In this document: positions 41,476 to 50,127 of the stretch, in pieces
Layout: each line of letters starts with the position of its first letter
Position numbering within the stretch: position 1 is the first letter of the stretch
From: JBGSOV01 sp041738935
GTDB lineage: Bacteria > Patescibacteriota > Gracilibacteria > CAIRYL01 > GCA-016699755
Assembly (NCBI GenBank): GCA_041738935.1
Contig: JBGSOV010000020.1
Coordinates: 62,001-126,000 of the forward strand
Direction of reading: 5' to 3'
Length of the DNA stretch: 64,000 nt
Program-made: the position numbers and the translations under genes
Notes under the pieces: generated by a model
The model's input: the letters and a program-made list of their open reading frames with translations, nothing else
Told to the model about the DNA's origin: nothing
Database searches by the model: none

Positions 41476-42327
41476 CTACTTTTGAAAGCGCATTCGCTTA
41501 TAATGCTTGAGATCCGCAACGATAATAATACTGATAATAACGAGGAGAAACCACGAACTGATCTTGGCAAAACCGACAATCTGCCATGCTTCCGCCTGAT
41601 CCGGATACTGCCATGCACCCAAGAATGTTGCGATGTTTTCGGCGATCCAAATAAAGAATCCGATAAGGAAAAAGGCGAGTACGAGCGGCATTTTGCGGCG
41701 CTTGTCGGTAACGGTAAAATGCACGGATGTTCGTGCAAAAACAATCAGTACCAAAATTCCCAATATCCAACGAAAGTCAGGAAGAAAATGATGCGTAAAA
41801 AAATTGAGATAAATCGCCGCAGAGAGCGGAACACTGAGGAAATACGGCGGATAAGCGCGGAATTCGAGCCGCATAATCCGCCACGATTGCGAGATATAAC
41901 TGGCAACCGCCGCATACATAAAACCGCTATAGAGCGGCACATTCATGACTTTGAGAAACCCATCCTCCGGATAACTCCACGAGCCGATTTCCGGCGACGT
42001 CTTGAAGATTTCGAGCGCCAATCCGATGAGATGAAAGAGAAAAATGACTCTGACCTCGTCCTTCGTCTCGATGCCAGTAACATACAGCACGATCTGAATC
42101 GCCACCGCCGCGAGAAAAAGGAAGTCATAACGCGGTAGATCGCCGAGCGGCAGATAATTGGAAACGAACAAAAGCACAAAGAACGAACCGGCGAAGACGC
42201 ACGCACGCCCTTGCTTGATGCCGAAGATGACAAATTCGTAAAGGGCGGACTTCACTAAAAAGAAGGATATTGCAACAATGGACTTTGACGGAATTTTTGA
42301 GAAGGGGCAACTTTCTCCACTTGTCAT
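41476..42327 (-). CDS. DUF817 family membrane protein
   Basis: The 283-residue protein has about eight helices and the DUF817 landmarks LPRYDFLFLAAVAIQ, FKTSPEIGSWSYPE, NVPLYSGFMYAAVASYI and YPDQAEAWQIVGFAKISSW. The family (YoaT in Bacillus) has no known function. The ATG at 42327 lies inside a repeat, and the first 15 residues are polar and unusual. A GTG near 42255 (VKSALYEFVIFGIK) may be the true start. Confidence 0.8.
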   Translation of the reverse strand: MTSGESCPFSKIPSKSIVAISFFLVKSALYEFVIFGIKQGRACVFAGSFFVLLFVSNYLPLGDLPRYDFLFLAAVAIQIVLYVTGIETKDEVRVIFLFHLIGLALEIFKTSPEIGSWSYPEDGFLKVMNVPLYSGFMYAAVASYISQSWRIMRLEFRAYPPYFLSVPLSAAIYLNFFTHHFLPDFRWILGILVLIVFARTSVHFTVTDKRRKMPLVLAFFLIGFFIWIAENIATFLGAWQYPDQAEAWQIVGFAKISSWFLLVIISIIIVADLKHYKRMRFQK

Positions 42328-42500
42328 TCTGAACTTGATTCAGGATCTGTGTTTTTCCGAGACGAAGTCATCCCGAGCACTCGGGATGTCGTTGCGAAGG
42401 AGTGATTCCGTTCCGCCATCGGCGAGACGGGAGAGCGACCGAAGCAATCCAGACAAAAATGAATGGGGAGTCATTCCGGCTTGACCGGAATCGGGAGGTC
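42315..42500. repeat. Cluster of palindromic repeats
   Basis: The gap holds the half palindrome gtcattctgaacttgattc, the 20-nt palindrome CATCCCGAGCACTCGGGATG (42369-42388), and GTCATTCCGG-CTTGA-CCGGAATCG (42470-42493). The last occurs as an exact reverse complement at 62790-62813. Confidence 0.75.
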
Positions 42501-42514
42501 TCCGGCGAAAGTTT

Positions 42515-43102
42515 CTATCTTTTTTGCATGAGAATCTTCTCTAAACAATCTCTTACTTGTATCGCTTCTTTCCTTGTAATTTCTCCATCAACACTTATGC
42601 GACCTGGGTGAATTTTATCTCGTATATTTTTTATAAAAATCATTGGTTCAGACTTATCAACCAATTGCCCCAAGGTTTTCTTTTCAAGCTTCTTATTTAG
42701 AATCCCCTCAAGGGCAGTGCCAAAATTACTGACCGCATTATTGTAAAGCCCGTTATCCAGTGAAAATTGTCCCCTGATATAGTGTTTCGAAATAATTGTG
42801 TTTGTCTTGTCATTGTCAGCGTAAGTTGAATCGACAACAAAATCCAACGCCCTATCTTCATCTGGTTTCATATAAAAATAATCGATTTCACAAACGATTG
42901 AATAGCTCTTTTCCAATGAAAAATCACCTTCCCATTTGATCAAAAAACCATCAATTTCAAAGTCTACACCTTCTTCACAAGCCATTCCATTAACAATCAA
43001 CACAATACTATGAATATAATAGCAGCGCACAAATGGTGTGAATATTTCTTGTTTTATTTCACTAATGCAATCGGATTGAATTTTGAATACAGCTTTATAC
43101 AT
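42515..43102 (-). CDS. Hypothetical protein with HEPN-like C-terminus
   Basis: The 195-residue protein has a beta-rich N-terminal half (MYKAVFKIQSDCISEI, KWEGDFSLEKSYSIVCEIDY). The helical C-terminal half has YNNAVSNFGTALEGIL followed by KNIRDKIHPGRISVDG and KEAIQVRDCLEKIL. The second half resembles HEPN/DUF4145-type bundles, where an R-x(3-6)-H motif is catalytic; the spacing here is short. Such domains occur in RNases and abortive infection proteins, but that is only a suggestion. The gene is more AT-rich than clpB beside it and stands between repeats, consistent with acquisition. Confidence 0.55.
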   Translation of the reverse strand: MYKAVFKIQSDCISEIKQEIFTPFVRCYYIHSIVLIVNGMACEEGVDFEIDGFLIKWEGDFSLEKSYSIVCEIDYFYMKPDEDRALDFVVDSTYADNDKTNTIISKHYIRGQFSLDNGLYNNAVSNFGTALEGILNKKLEKKTLGQLVDKSEPMIFIKNIRDKIHPGRISVDGEITRKEAIQVRDCLEKILMQKR

Positions 43103-43139
43103 GTATTTAGAAAAAGTAATTGTCGATCAATTCAATATT

Positions 43140-45770
43140 TTATCCCACCACCAACTCCTCTCCCTTCATATCCACTTTCGCCGTATCGCCTTCTTGCAAA
43201 TCCCCTTCTACGATTTTGAGCGAAAGCGGATTGAGCAGTTCGCGTTGCAAGACACGCTTGAGCGGACGCGCGCCATAGAGCGGATCAAAGCCGCGTTCGG
43301 CAAGAAAATCTTTAGCGGCATCAGAAATATCGAGCGAGATCTTTTGCTCAGCAAGGCGAGTAGTAATGGTCTGCAGATTGATATCGAGGATCTCGCGAAC
43401 CTGGCTTTTGGTGAGCGGATCGAAAATTACCGTTTCATCAATACGATTGAGGAATTCGGGACGGAATGCTTGTTGCAAAATGGAAAATATCTGCTTGTCG
43501 CGTTCGGCTTTCGCTGTTTGGAAGGCTTTTTTCTTCTCTACCCCCTCTAGCTCCCCCTGTCCAGGGGGGAGATTCGCCCATTTTTCAGAAAACTTCTGGA
43601 GAATATCCGAGCCAAGGTTGCTGGTAAGAATCACAACCGTGTTTTTGAAATTGACGGTGCGCCCTTTGGCATCGGTCAGGCGACCGTCATCGAGCAGTTG
43701 TAGCAGAATGTTAAAAACTTCCGGATGTGCCTTTTCGATCTCGTCAAAAAGCACTACGGAATATGGTTTGCGGCGCACGGCTTCGGTAAGTTGTCCGCCT
43801 TCGTCATACCCGACATAACCGGGCGGCGAGCCGATCAGCTTGGCGACGGAATGCTGTTCCATGTATTCGCTCATATCGAGGCGGATGAGTGCCTGTTCGT
43901 CAGAAAAGAGGAATGACGAAAGCGCTTTACTCAGCTCTGTCTTGCCGACTCCGGTCGGACCAAGGAAGAGAAAACTGGCGAGCGGACGCCCGGGTTCACT
44001 GAGTCCGGCGCGAGCGCGGCGTACCGCGTTCGCTACGGCGGATACCGCATCGTCTTGTCCGATTACGCGCTGATGGAGATGTTCTTCGAGGAGGGCGAGT
44101 TTTTGCGATTCGGCAAGCAGCATCTTCATCACAGGAATCCCCGTCCATCGCGCCACGACTTCGGCGATCTCCGCTTCGGTGACTTCTTCTTTCATCATTT
44201 TTTGCTCGCTATTGCGTTCGGCGGATTTGAGTTCGAGTTCTTGCAATTCTTTTTCGAGCTTGGGAATCTCACCATAACGGATTTCAGCAACCCGCTCAAG
44301 ATTGGCATTGCGTTCTTCACGCTCCATCTCGATCTTGAGCGCATCAAGCCGCTCTTTGCTGGCGCGGATTTTGAGGATGATCTCGCGCTCGGCATTCCAA
44401 CGCGACCGCAGCGACGCCTCTTTTTCCGCCGTATCGGCGATTTCTTTTTCCAAAATTTTGAGGCGCTCTTTGGCATCTTTGGAAGTTTCTTTTTTGAGTC
44501 CTTCGCGTTCGATTTTGAGTCGCTGAATCTGGCGTGTGAGTTTTTCGAGTTCGACTGGTTCGCTGTCAATCTGCATTTTGAGTCCGGCGGTCGCTTCGTC
44601 CATCAGGTCGATCGCCTTGTCGGGATTTTTGCGATCGGGCAGATAACGCGTGGAAAATTCGGCAGCCGCGACCAAGGCGTCATCGGTAATGCGTACGCCG
44701 TGATGGACTTCGTATTTTTCCTTGATACCGCGCAAAATCGCAATCGTGTCTTCGATATTCGGTTCATCGACATTCACCGGCTGAAAGCGCCGTTCGAGTG
44801 CCGCGTCTTTTTCGATATATTTACGATATTCCGCAAGTGTCGTTGCGCCAATCACGCGCACTTGTCCGCGCGCTAATGCCGGCTTGAGCAGATTCCCCGC
44901 ATCCATTGCGCCATCGGTCGCGCCTGCGCCCACAATGGTGTGGAGCTCGTCGATGAAGAGAATGATGCCGCCGTCAGATTTTTCGAGTTCTTGCAAAACC
45001 GCTTTCAGCCGATCTTCGAATTCTCCACGGAATTTAGTTCCGGCGATCAGCGCTCCCATGTCGAGTGAAAGCACGGATTTGTTTTTGAGCGTATTCGGCA
45101 CATCACCGGCGATAATGCGCTGCGCAAGCCCTTCGATAATTGCGGTCTTGCCGACGCCTGGATCGCCGACAAGCACCGGATTGTTTTTGGTTCGGCGTGA
45201 GAGAATCTGCATTGTCCGGCGAATCTCGTCATCTCGACCGATAATTGGGTCGAGCTTGCCGGAGCGCGCAAGCGCAGTGACATCTTGTGCGTATTTTTTG
45301 AGCGCATCGCGCTTCCCTTCGGGGTTTTGATCGGTAATCGGCTCGCTACCACGCAGTGCTGCGAGTTTTTCTCGTACTGTTTTTACATCAATCTTTTCTA
45401 AGAGTTTACTTGCGCTGTTTTTCGTTTGTAATAAGCCGAGAAACAAATGCTCAACCGAAAGATATTCGTCTTGCATCTGGCGACGTTCTTTATCCGCACT
45501 ATCGAGCACAGCCTGCATTTCCCCGGCAATACTCATCTGTCCACCACTGACTTGCGGCGCGCGCTTTAATTCGCTTTGGACTTGGGTAAAAAGCTCTTCT
45601 ATTTTAAAATCCAAACTCGACAAAAGTGGCGAGATAATCGTATCTTCTTGTTTTAGCAAAACCGCCAAGAAATGCAGTGCGTTGACTTCGGCATGCGAGA
45701 GTTGCTGCGCGAGTGATTGCGCGCCCTGGAATACTTCTGCAGTTTTTTCGGTAAATTGTTGTGGATTCAT
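43140..45770 (-). CDS. clpB: ATP-dependent chaperone ClpB
   Basis: The 876-residue disaggregase works with DnaK to free aggregated proteins. It has a double Clp N domain (1-150), NBD1 with GDPGVGKTAI and DELHTIVGAG, the ClpB-specific coiled-coil middle domain (about 400-530), and NBD2 with LGPTGVGKTELSKAL and IEKAHPEVFN. The C-terminus FDPLYGARPLKRVLQREL is typical. Residues 733-744 (LPPGQGELEGVE) are encoded by a palindromic repeat and fall in a loop between the NBD2 Walker B region and RPEFLNRIDE. The gene is controlled by a CIRCE operator 14 nt before its start. Confidence 0.97.
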   Translation of the reverse strand: MNPQQFTEKTAEVFQGAQSLAQQLSHAEVNALHFLAVLLKQEDTIISPLLSSLDFKIEELFTQVQSELKRAPQVSGGQMSIAGEMQAVLDSADKERRQMQDEYLSVEHLFLGLLQTKNSASKLLEKIDVKTVREKLAALRGSEPITDQNPEGKRDALKKYAQDVTALARSGKLDPIIGRDDEIRRTMQILSRRTKNNPVLVGDPGVGKTAIIEGLAQRIIAGDVPNTLKNKSVLSLDMGALIAGTKFRGEFEDRLKAVLQELEKSDGGIILFIDELHTIVGAGATDGAMDAGNLLKPALARGQVRVIGATTLAEYRKYIEKDAALERRFQPVNVDEPNIEDTIAILRGIKEKYEVHHGVRITDDALVAAAEFSTRYLPDRKNPDKAIDLMDEATAGLKMQIDSEPVELEKLTRQIQRLKIEREGLKKETSKDAKERLKILEKEIADTAEKEASLRSRWNAEREIILKIRASKERLDALKIEMEREERNANLERVAEIRYGEIPKLEKELQELELKSAERNSEQKMMKEEVTEAEIAEVVARWTGIPVMKMLLAESQKLALLEEHLHQRVIGQDDAVSAVANAVRRARAGLSEPGRPLASFLFLGPTGVGKTELSKALSSFLFSDEQALIRLDMSEYMEQHSVAKLIGSPPGYVGYDEGGQLTEAVRRKPYSVVLFDEIEKAHPEVFNILLQLLDDGRLTDAKGRTVNFKNTVVILTSNLGSDILQKFSEKWANLPPGQGELEGVEKKKAFQTAKAERDKQIFSILQQAFRPEFLNRIDETVIFDPLTKSQVREILDINLQTITTRLAEQKISLDISDAAKDFLAERGFDPLYGARPLKRVLQRELLNPLSLKIVEGDLQEGDTAKVDMKGEELVVG
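43538..43573. repeat. Palindromic repeat inside clpB
   Basis: taccccctctagctccccct is followed by gtccaggggggaga. Read on the minus strand it matches the intergenic copy at 57826-57880 without its central arm and stays in frame in clpB. Confidence 0.8.
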
Positions 45771-45783
45771 AGTATTTGAAAAG

Positions 45784-45810
45784 TTAGCACTCTAAAGTTT
45801 AGAGTGCCAG
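45784..45810. promoter_or_regulatory. CIRCE operator (HrcA binding site) of clpB
   Basis: TTAGCACTC (45784-45792), a 9-nt spacer and GAGTGCCAG (45802-45810) match the CIRCE consensus TTAGCACTC-N9-GAGTGCTAA except for the last three bases. HrcA represses heat-shock genes through this element. It covers the -10 region of clpB. Confidence 0.9.
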
Positions 45811-45824
45811 AATAAAAAAATCAA
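45796..45824 (-). promoter_or_regulatory. Promoter of clpB
   Basis: On the minus strand TTGATT (45824-45819) is followed after 17 nt by TAAACT (45801-45796), which lies in the CIRCE spacer. Confidence 0.55.
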
Positions 45825-45884
45825 GTATTTCTGAAAATTACGTACAGGAAAAATGATGGATTTAATAAAAATTATTGTGCGGTA

Positions 45885-46874
45885 TTAGCTTTTGATAAAA
45901 ATCATTTGTGGAATATAAGTTTCGTATACTTGAAGACGAAACCCAATCTCATCCATGAAAGAAATAAAATTCTCTCCTCCAAACTGCTTGTTGCTTTCCA
46001 AGTGACTAGCGAATTGTTCGGTGTAGTCACATGATTCGGAAACCACTAATACACCACCGTGCACTAATTTATTATAAAAAGACTGAAGTAATTTTTGTGG
46101 TTCCAACACATGTTCTATAACTTCCGTTGAGACAATACAGTCAAAATCGATATTTTTAAAATGAGTTGAGTGTAGGTCGTTCATTACATTCCCCTGTAAT
46201 TCGTAAGTAGGAATATACAGGTTTCTCTTCTTAAACCTCCATTTAGCAAAGTCAGAAGTTTTTCCAGAGAGATCTGCATAAGTAACGTCGTATCCTAATT
46301 GATGGAGAAGTATGCAGATTGTGCCTACACCTGCCCCATAATCAAGTACATTTTGGACGCCAAGCTTTTGCATGCGTTCTGCCATCACACCAAAGGTGTA
46401 TAAGGTTTGTATAATGTGGTTTGCCGCCATTAGTTCATACACATATGCGTCAGATTCTTGGTAAAATCTTATGAGGTCATTATTACTCTTCGGGTCAATA
46501 TCCATAGTATGCCAATCCGCTTCAACAGCAACTTCTACGCGCATTTTATCTACATATTGCTTGGGAAGAGCCTGAAGGAACAAGCCTAATTCTTCTAAGG
46601 CACACATTTTTGGACTTTTTGATTCCACACCCGCAACAACGTGGCTAAACAATCTCGTTTTAACCCAGAGTGCAAGCACGATCATTTCAATATAATCGTC
46701 GTTGCTTTTGTCTATTCTTAGCAACCGTAATGCCTCTCGGCACTTTTGACCACGTATCAAATCCTCAGCCTGCACGACAATTGATGGGACAATGTGTTTG
46801 CAATCATTCAAATCAGTCAAATCCTCAATATCATACATGTGCTGATAATAGTCTTTTGGTACTTTGCTCGTCAT
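45885..46874 (-). CDS. SAM-dependent methyltransferase
   Basis: The 329-residue protein has a helical N-terminal half of about 180 residues with no recognised domain. A class I methyltransferase domain follows, with motif I VLDYGAGVGTICILLHQLG, acidic motif II VTYADLSGKTSD, DCIVSTEVIEHVLEP and LVHGGVLVVSES. The substrate is unknown. The order fits the methyltransferase 11/12 groups used on small molecules, lipids or surface sugars. The long N-terminal extension may recognise the substrate. Confidence 0.8.
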   Translation of the reverse strand: MTSKVPKDYYQHMYDIEDLTDLNDCKHIVPSIVVQAEDLIRGQKCREALRLLRIDKSNDDYIEMIVLALWVKTRLFSHVVAGVESKSPKMCALEELGLFLQALPKQYVDKMRVEVAVEADWHTMDIDPKSNNDLIRFYQESDAYVYELMAANHIIQTLYTFGVMAERMQKLGVQNVLDYGAGVGTICILLHQLGYDVTYADLSGKTSDFAKWRFKKRNLYIPTYELQGNVMNDLHSTHFKNIDFDCIVSTEVIEHVLEPQKLLQSFYNKLVHGGVLVVSESCDYTEQFASHLESNKQFGGENFISFMDEIGFRLQVYETYIPQMIFIKS

Positions 46875-46989
46875 AAATTTTTATATAGAAAGCAATCTCT
46901 AGCTTTGTATTTTTAAAGTCATAAATCAAGAGTCGCCTAAAGAATTCGTCCGAAAAGCAAAATTGCCTTCCTGCTCGGTTTCCGCCACA

Positions 46990-48750
46990 ATGACACAAGT
47001 TAAATATATTCAGACTTTGGCAAAAAAATCAGTCACTAAACGGAAGAAGCAGCAGCGAAATCCTCAGCCAGAAGCACATTCGGCTTTGCGGCGATTTTGG
47101 GAAAAACACAAATCGCTATCAATAGGATTCTTTTTGACTTTTGCAACGTGGGGATGGTTTTTTGCGTGGTATTGGCCCCGCATGTTGTACTTTAAAAATG
47201 GTGCGCTCATGACGCAGGGCAAATATGTTTGGGCGGATTGGTCAGCGCATCTCGCCTATGCGGGGCATTTTGCTTGGCGCCCTGTTGGCGATTGGTTCGA
47301 GAGTCATCCGCTCTTTTTTGGCGTAGATTTTACCTACCCGTTTGCGATGGATGCGCTGTCAGGAATTCTTATCAAATGGGGAATAAACGAAGCATCGGCA
47401 TTTGTGGTTCCTTCGATTGTCATCACGGCTTGGCTCCTTGTCATTTTGGTACTCTTTTATCATTCATTTTTGCATTCGGGAATCTGGTCGTTTGCTGCTG
47501 TGACGCTCTTTTTAGCCGGCGGGAGTACGATTTTTCTGTGGTATTATTTCCCAAATTTTGTTGCCGAAAGCGCAGTTCTGCCAAAAAATTATCTCGATCT
47601 GATTGGCTGGAAAAATATCGTCGTGAGCGAAATTATTCCGCAGCGTGCGTTTTTGCTCGGCATGCCAATGATGCTGACGATTATCTATTTTTTGCTCCGA
47701 ATAGGGAAAAACTCACGCATCTGGCAACTCGTTTTGCTTGGTGTCTTTTCTGCATTGATGCTTTTTGTGCACGTGCATTCGTATATTGCCTTGGTGATTT
47801 TTGGTGCGGTGCTGTTTTTGTCTCGATTACAAGATTGGAAACCACTTGTAATATATGGAATTTCGGCAGCAATCTGCTCGTTTCCGATTTTTGCATGGAT
47901 GTTTTATGGCACGGTCGAAGAAAGTTTTTTTCGCATTCAGATTGGATGGATGGCAGATTCTGTATCACTTAATCACAATCTATTCTGGTTTTGGTTGATG
48001 AATTGGAGCATATTTTTGCCGCTTGCGATTATTGGTACGCATCAAACCAAACTCTGGAAAAATCCGGTTGTTATCAGCGGGTTTGTAATTTTTGTAATCT
48101 GCAACATTGTCATTTTTCAGCCGTGGGATTGGGATAATGAAAAAATCCTGACGTGGTCGTATTTGTTTTTGACTGTTCCAATTATCAAATGGTTTCAGCT
48201 TCTCTGGCAACAATATCATATGGCAGTTGTTGCAATTGTGACGCTGATTTTGTTTCCACTACTAACTCTTGGCGGTTTTGTGGAAATTGGCATCCATACT
48301 GGGCACGCCGAAGAACAACGACTGGATAAAAACGCGCCCCCGCCAAAAGATATGGAAAATTTTATTGTGCGCGAAAGTACGATTTTTTCGCGGAAAGATT
48401 TTGAACTTGCTGCTGCTTTTCGTAAAATTAGTAATCCCACCGACGTCGTTTTGACGGCAGATCGCGTGGCGAATTGGGCAGTTGCTCTTGCTGGGAGGAA
48501 TATTTTGCTCGGCTATCGCGGCTGGATGTGGACGTACGGAATCGATGACAGCAAGCGCTACAACGACATGCAAAAAATGTTTGCTGGAGGTGAGCAATCC
48601 AAAGCGTTACTCGATGGATACAATGTGAATTTTGTCGTCATTGGCTATCCCGAAATCACAGATTATCACGCCAACGAAGATTTTTTTCGCGAAAATTATT
48701 CGCTCGTGCTCGAAACGAGCGAAGCACGTATTTATCAGATTGGGGAATAA
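46990..48750 (+). CDS. GT-C-like polytopic membrane protein
   Basis: The 587-residue protein begins at ATG 46990 (MTQVKYIQTLAKKS). It has about twelve membrane helices and a soluble C-terminal domain of about 130 residues. The early loop KYVWADWSAHLAYAGHF with Asp and His resembles the first extracytoplasmic loop of GT-C glycosyltransferases, which use lipid-linked sugars. The C-terminal part (TDVVLTADRVANWAVALAGR) resembles the soluble domain of such transferases. No exact family is recognised. An upstream TTG at 46963 adds nine residues and was not used. Confidence 0.65.
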   Translation: MTQVKYIQTLAKKSVTKRKKQQRNPQPEAHSALRRFWEKHKSLSIGFFLTFATWGWFFAWYWPRMLYFKNGALMTQGKYVWADWSAHLAYAGHFAWRPVGDWFESHPLFFGVDFTYPFAMDALSGILIKWGINEASAFVVPSIVITAWLLVILVLFYHSFLHSGIWSFAAVTLFLAGGSTIFLWYYFPNFVAESAVLPKNYLDLIGWKNIVVSEIIPQRAFLLGMPMMLTIIYFLLRIGKNSRIWQLVLLGVFSALMLFVHVHSYIALVIFGAVLFLSRLQDWKPLVIYGISAAICSFPIFAWMFYGTVEESFFRIQIGWMADSVSLNHNLFWFWLMNWSIFLPLAIIGTHQTKLWKNPVVISGFVIFVICNIVIFQPWDWDNEKILTWSYLFLTVPIIKWFQLLWQQYHMAVVAIVTLILFPLLTLGGFVEIGIHTGHAEEQRLDKNAPPPKDMENFIVRESTIFSRKDFELAAAFRKISNPTDVVLTADRVANWAVALAGRNILLGYRGWMWTYGIDDSKRYNDMQKMFAGGEQSKALLDGYNVNFVVIGYPEITDYHANEDFFRENYSLVLETSEARIYQIGE

Positions 48751-48753
48751 AAA

Positions 48754-49050
48754 TTATTCGTCGATACTCTTCCACGGAAGAGAGATTCGACGCGGACGAG
48801 CTTGTAGAGTGAGAGAAAGGGCCACTACAAATAAGAGAAAATATCCCCAGTGGTTTTGCTGATTATTAGAACGAGAATCAGCATTTGGAAGAGAATCTGT
48901 AAAAATATTCGCCTGCGCAAAACTTGCCGAAGCTTCGGTGGCGATTTGGCTTGTCTGTAAAACCGGCTCATCAAAAAATGCCTGCGTAAAAAAAAGCGGC
49001 GAAAAGCCGTAAAAGAAAGCTAAGCAAAGAGAGATTATTTTGTATTTCAT
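48754..49050 (-). CDS. Small secreted or membrane protein, 98 residues
   Basis: MKYKIISLCLAFFYGFSPLF is a signal peptide with a possible cleavage after TQA. A Ser/Asn-rich middle and a C-terminal hydrophobic helix (WGYFLLFVVALSLTLQ) followed by RPRR complete it. This resembles proteins held by a C-terminal sorting helix, though no LPXTG-like motif is seen. It ends 3 nt from the convergent GT-C-like gene. Confidence 0.6.
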   Translation of the reverse strand: MKYKIISLCLAFFYGFSPLFFTQAFFDEPVLQTSQIATEASASFAQANIFTDSLPNADSRSNNQQNHWGYFLLFVVALSLTLQARPRRISLPWKSIDE

Positions 49051-49391
49051 TTGTTCCTGATTTCAAAATTTGATTCGGGGATGACACATGCTACCAGTTA
49101 CCATCCAGCGCTTCAAAATATAATACAGATGTTTTGCGAAAAATGCAAATTTTTTTTGGACTGAATGAGTCTGGATGCGTGTCAGTTTACTTAGATATCG
49201 GAGTCCTCTTTGGAAGACTGGTTCTCAAACTTTGTGTCTTTGGAGTGTGTTTCCGAAAAGAAAGTTTCCAACGGGTTTCTTCTAAGAATTCTATTTTTCA
49301 ACACACAACTGCGCTTATTCTACAAAAATATATTTGATAAAAGTAAATAAGTTCGTATATTTGAGTTAGGCGAAATGTTCATCAAATTTTT
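49051..49391. other. Intergenic stretch with a repeat half site
   Basis: No convincing gene; a 67-codon plus-strand frame at 49134 looks like chance. A ggagtcctctttggaagact element near 49200 resembles the repeat at 26398-26490. The promoter of the following kinase gene is at its end. Confidence 0.5.
49334..49361 (+). promoter_or_regulatory. Promoter of the P-loop kinase gene
   Basis: TTGATA (49334-49339) is followed after 16 nt by TATATT (49356-49361), giving a leader of about 24 nt. Confidence 0.5.
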
Positions 49392-50003
49392 ATGGAAGAC
49401 ATGCAAAAAATATTAGAAACAATTAAATCTTATCCTCAAAAGGCAGCTACGAAATTGGTTGCAATTGATGGTTTTGGCGGTTCTGGAAAAAGTACTTTTG
49501 CAGAAAAGCTTGTTAAGCTTGATTCATCTATCCAAATTGTTGGTTTAGATAAATTTCCATATCTTCCCAATGAACATCCGTACCACTCAAGTGGTGCGCA
49601 AACACGTGTAAATATTGAACGTTTGAAAAATGAAGTACTGGTTCCACTAGCTGCTGGTAAAGAAGCCCGATTTCAAAATACATTTTGGTGGCCGACTGAT
49701 CAGAAAGCAGAATGGTTTACCGTGCAGCCAAGTGGAATAGTTCTGATAGAGGGTTGCTATTCTTTTCACAAAGATATTCGTGATTTGTATGATTTGAGTA
49801 TATGGGTTGATTGCGCACCGAGCGAAGCAATGGAAAGAGCGGTCGCACGTGATGGGGATGCTGCTCGTGCCCATTGGGAAGAAGCACATGCTCCAAATGA
49901 GCAAAAGTACGTTGCTGCCCAAGAACCACAAAAGAATGTTGATTTAATTGTTTCTAATCTCGCAGGAAAAGGTTTTGCTATCGATGCTGAACACATCACC
50001 TAA
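49392..50003 (+). CDS. Uridine kinase-like P-loop kinase
   Basis: The 203-residue cytoplasmic kinase has Walker A in AIDGFGGSGKSTFAEKL, the Asp of the base in IVGLDKFPYL, and the strand SGIVLIEGCYSFHKDIRD, which is the udk-type Walker B region. A lid with MERAVARDGDAARAHW follows. The closest types are uridine kinase and phosphoribulokinase-like proteins of 180-210 residues. The natural substrate cannot be stated. A stem-loop lies just after the stop. Confidence 0.75.
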   Translation: MEDMQKILETIKSYPQKAATKLVAIDGFGGSGKSTFAEKLVKLDSSIQIVGLDKFPYLPNEHPYHSSGAQTRVNIERLKNEVLVPLAAGKEARFQNTFWWPTDQKAEWFTVQPSGIVLIEGCYSFHKDIRDLYDLSIWVDCAPSEAMERAVARDGDAARAHWEEAHAPNEQKYVAAQEPQKNVDLIVSNLAGKGFAIDAEHIT

Positions 50004-50008
50004 CAGCC

Positions 50009-50064
50009 GATATGAGGCTCGTTGCTTCGCACTCGCCCAAATTTATAAAGCAACTTCTCATATC
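50009..50064. other. Long stem-loop after the kinase gene
   Basis: GATATGAG (50009-50016) pairs with CTCATATC (50057-50064), and inside it GTTGC (50021-50025) pairs with GCAAC (50050-50054). There is no T-run, so it is not a classical terminator. Confidence 0.5.
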
Positions 50065-50127
50065 AGCGGATGCACTCAAATAGATAGTTTCAATTCTTCG
50101 TAAGCATCGCGCAGCGAATATCATGTT

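Noticed and set aside
49134..49337. 67-codon frame before the kinase gene
   Set aside because: Overlaps a repeat half site, has no start signals and no recognisable features.
50001..50070. Possible integron attC-like site (ACCTAAC box and a long imperfect stem after the kinase gene)
   Set aside because: The matching GTTRRRY box is missing on the 3' side, and no integrase or second site was seen.
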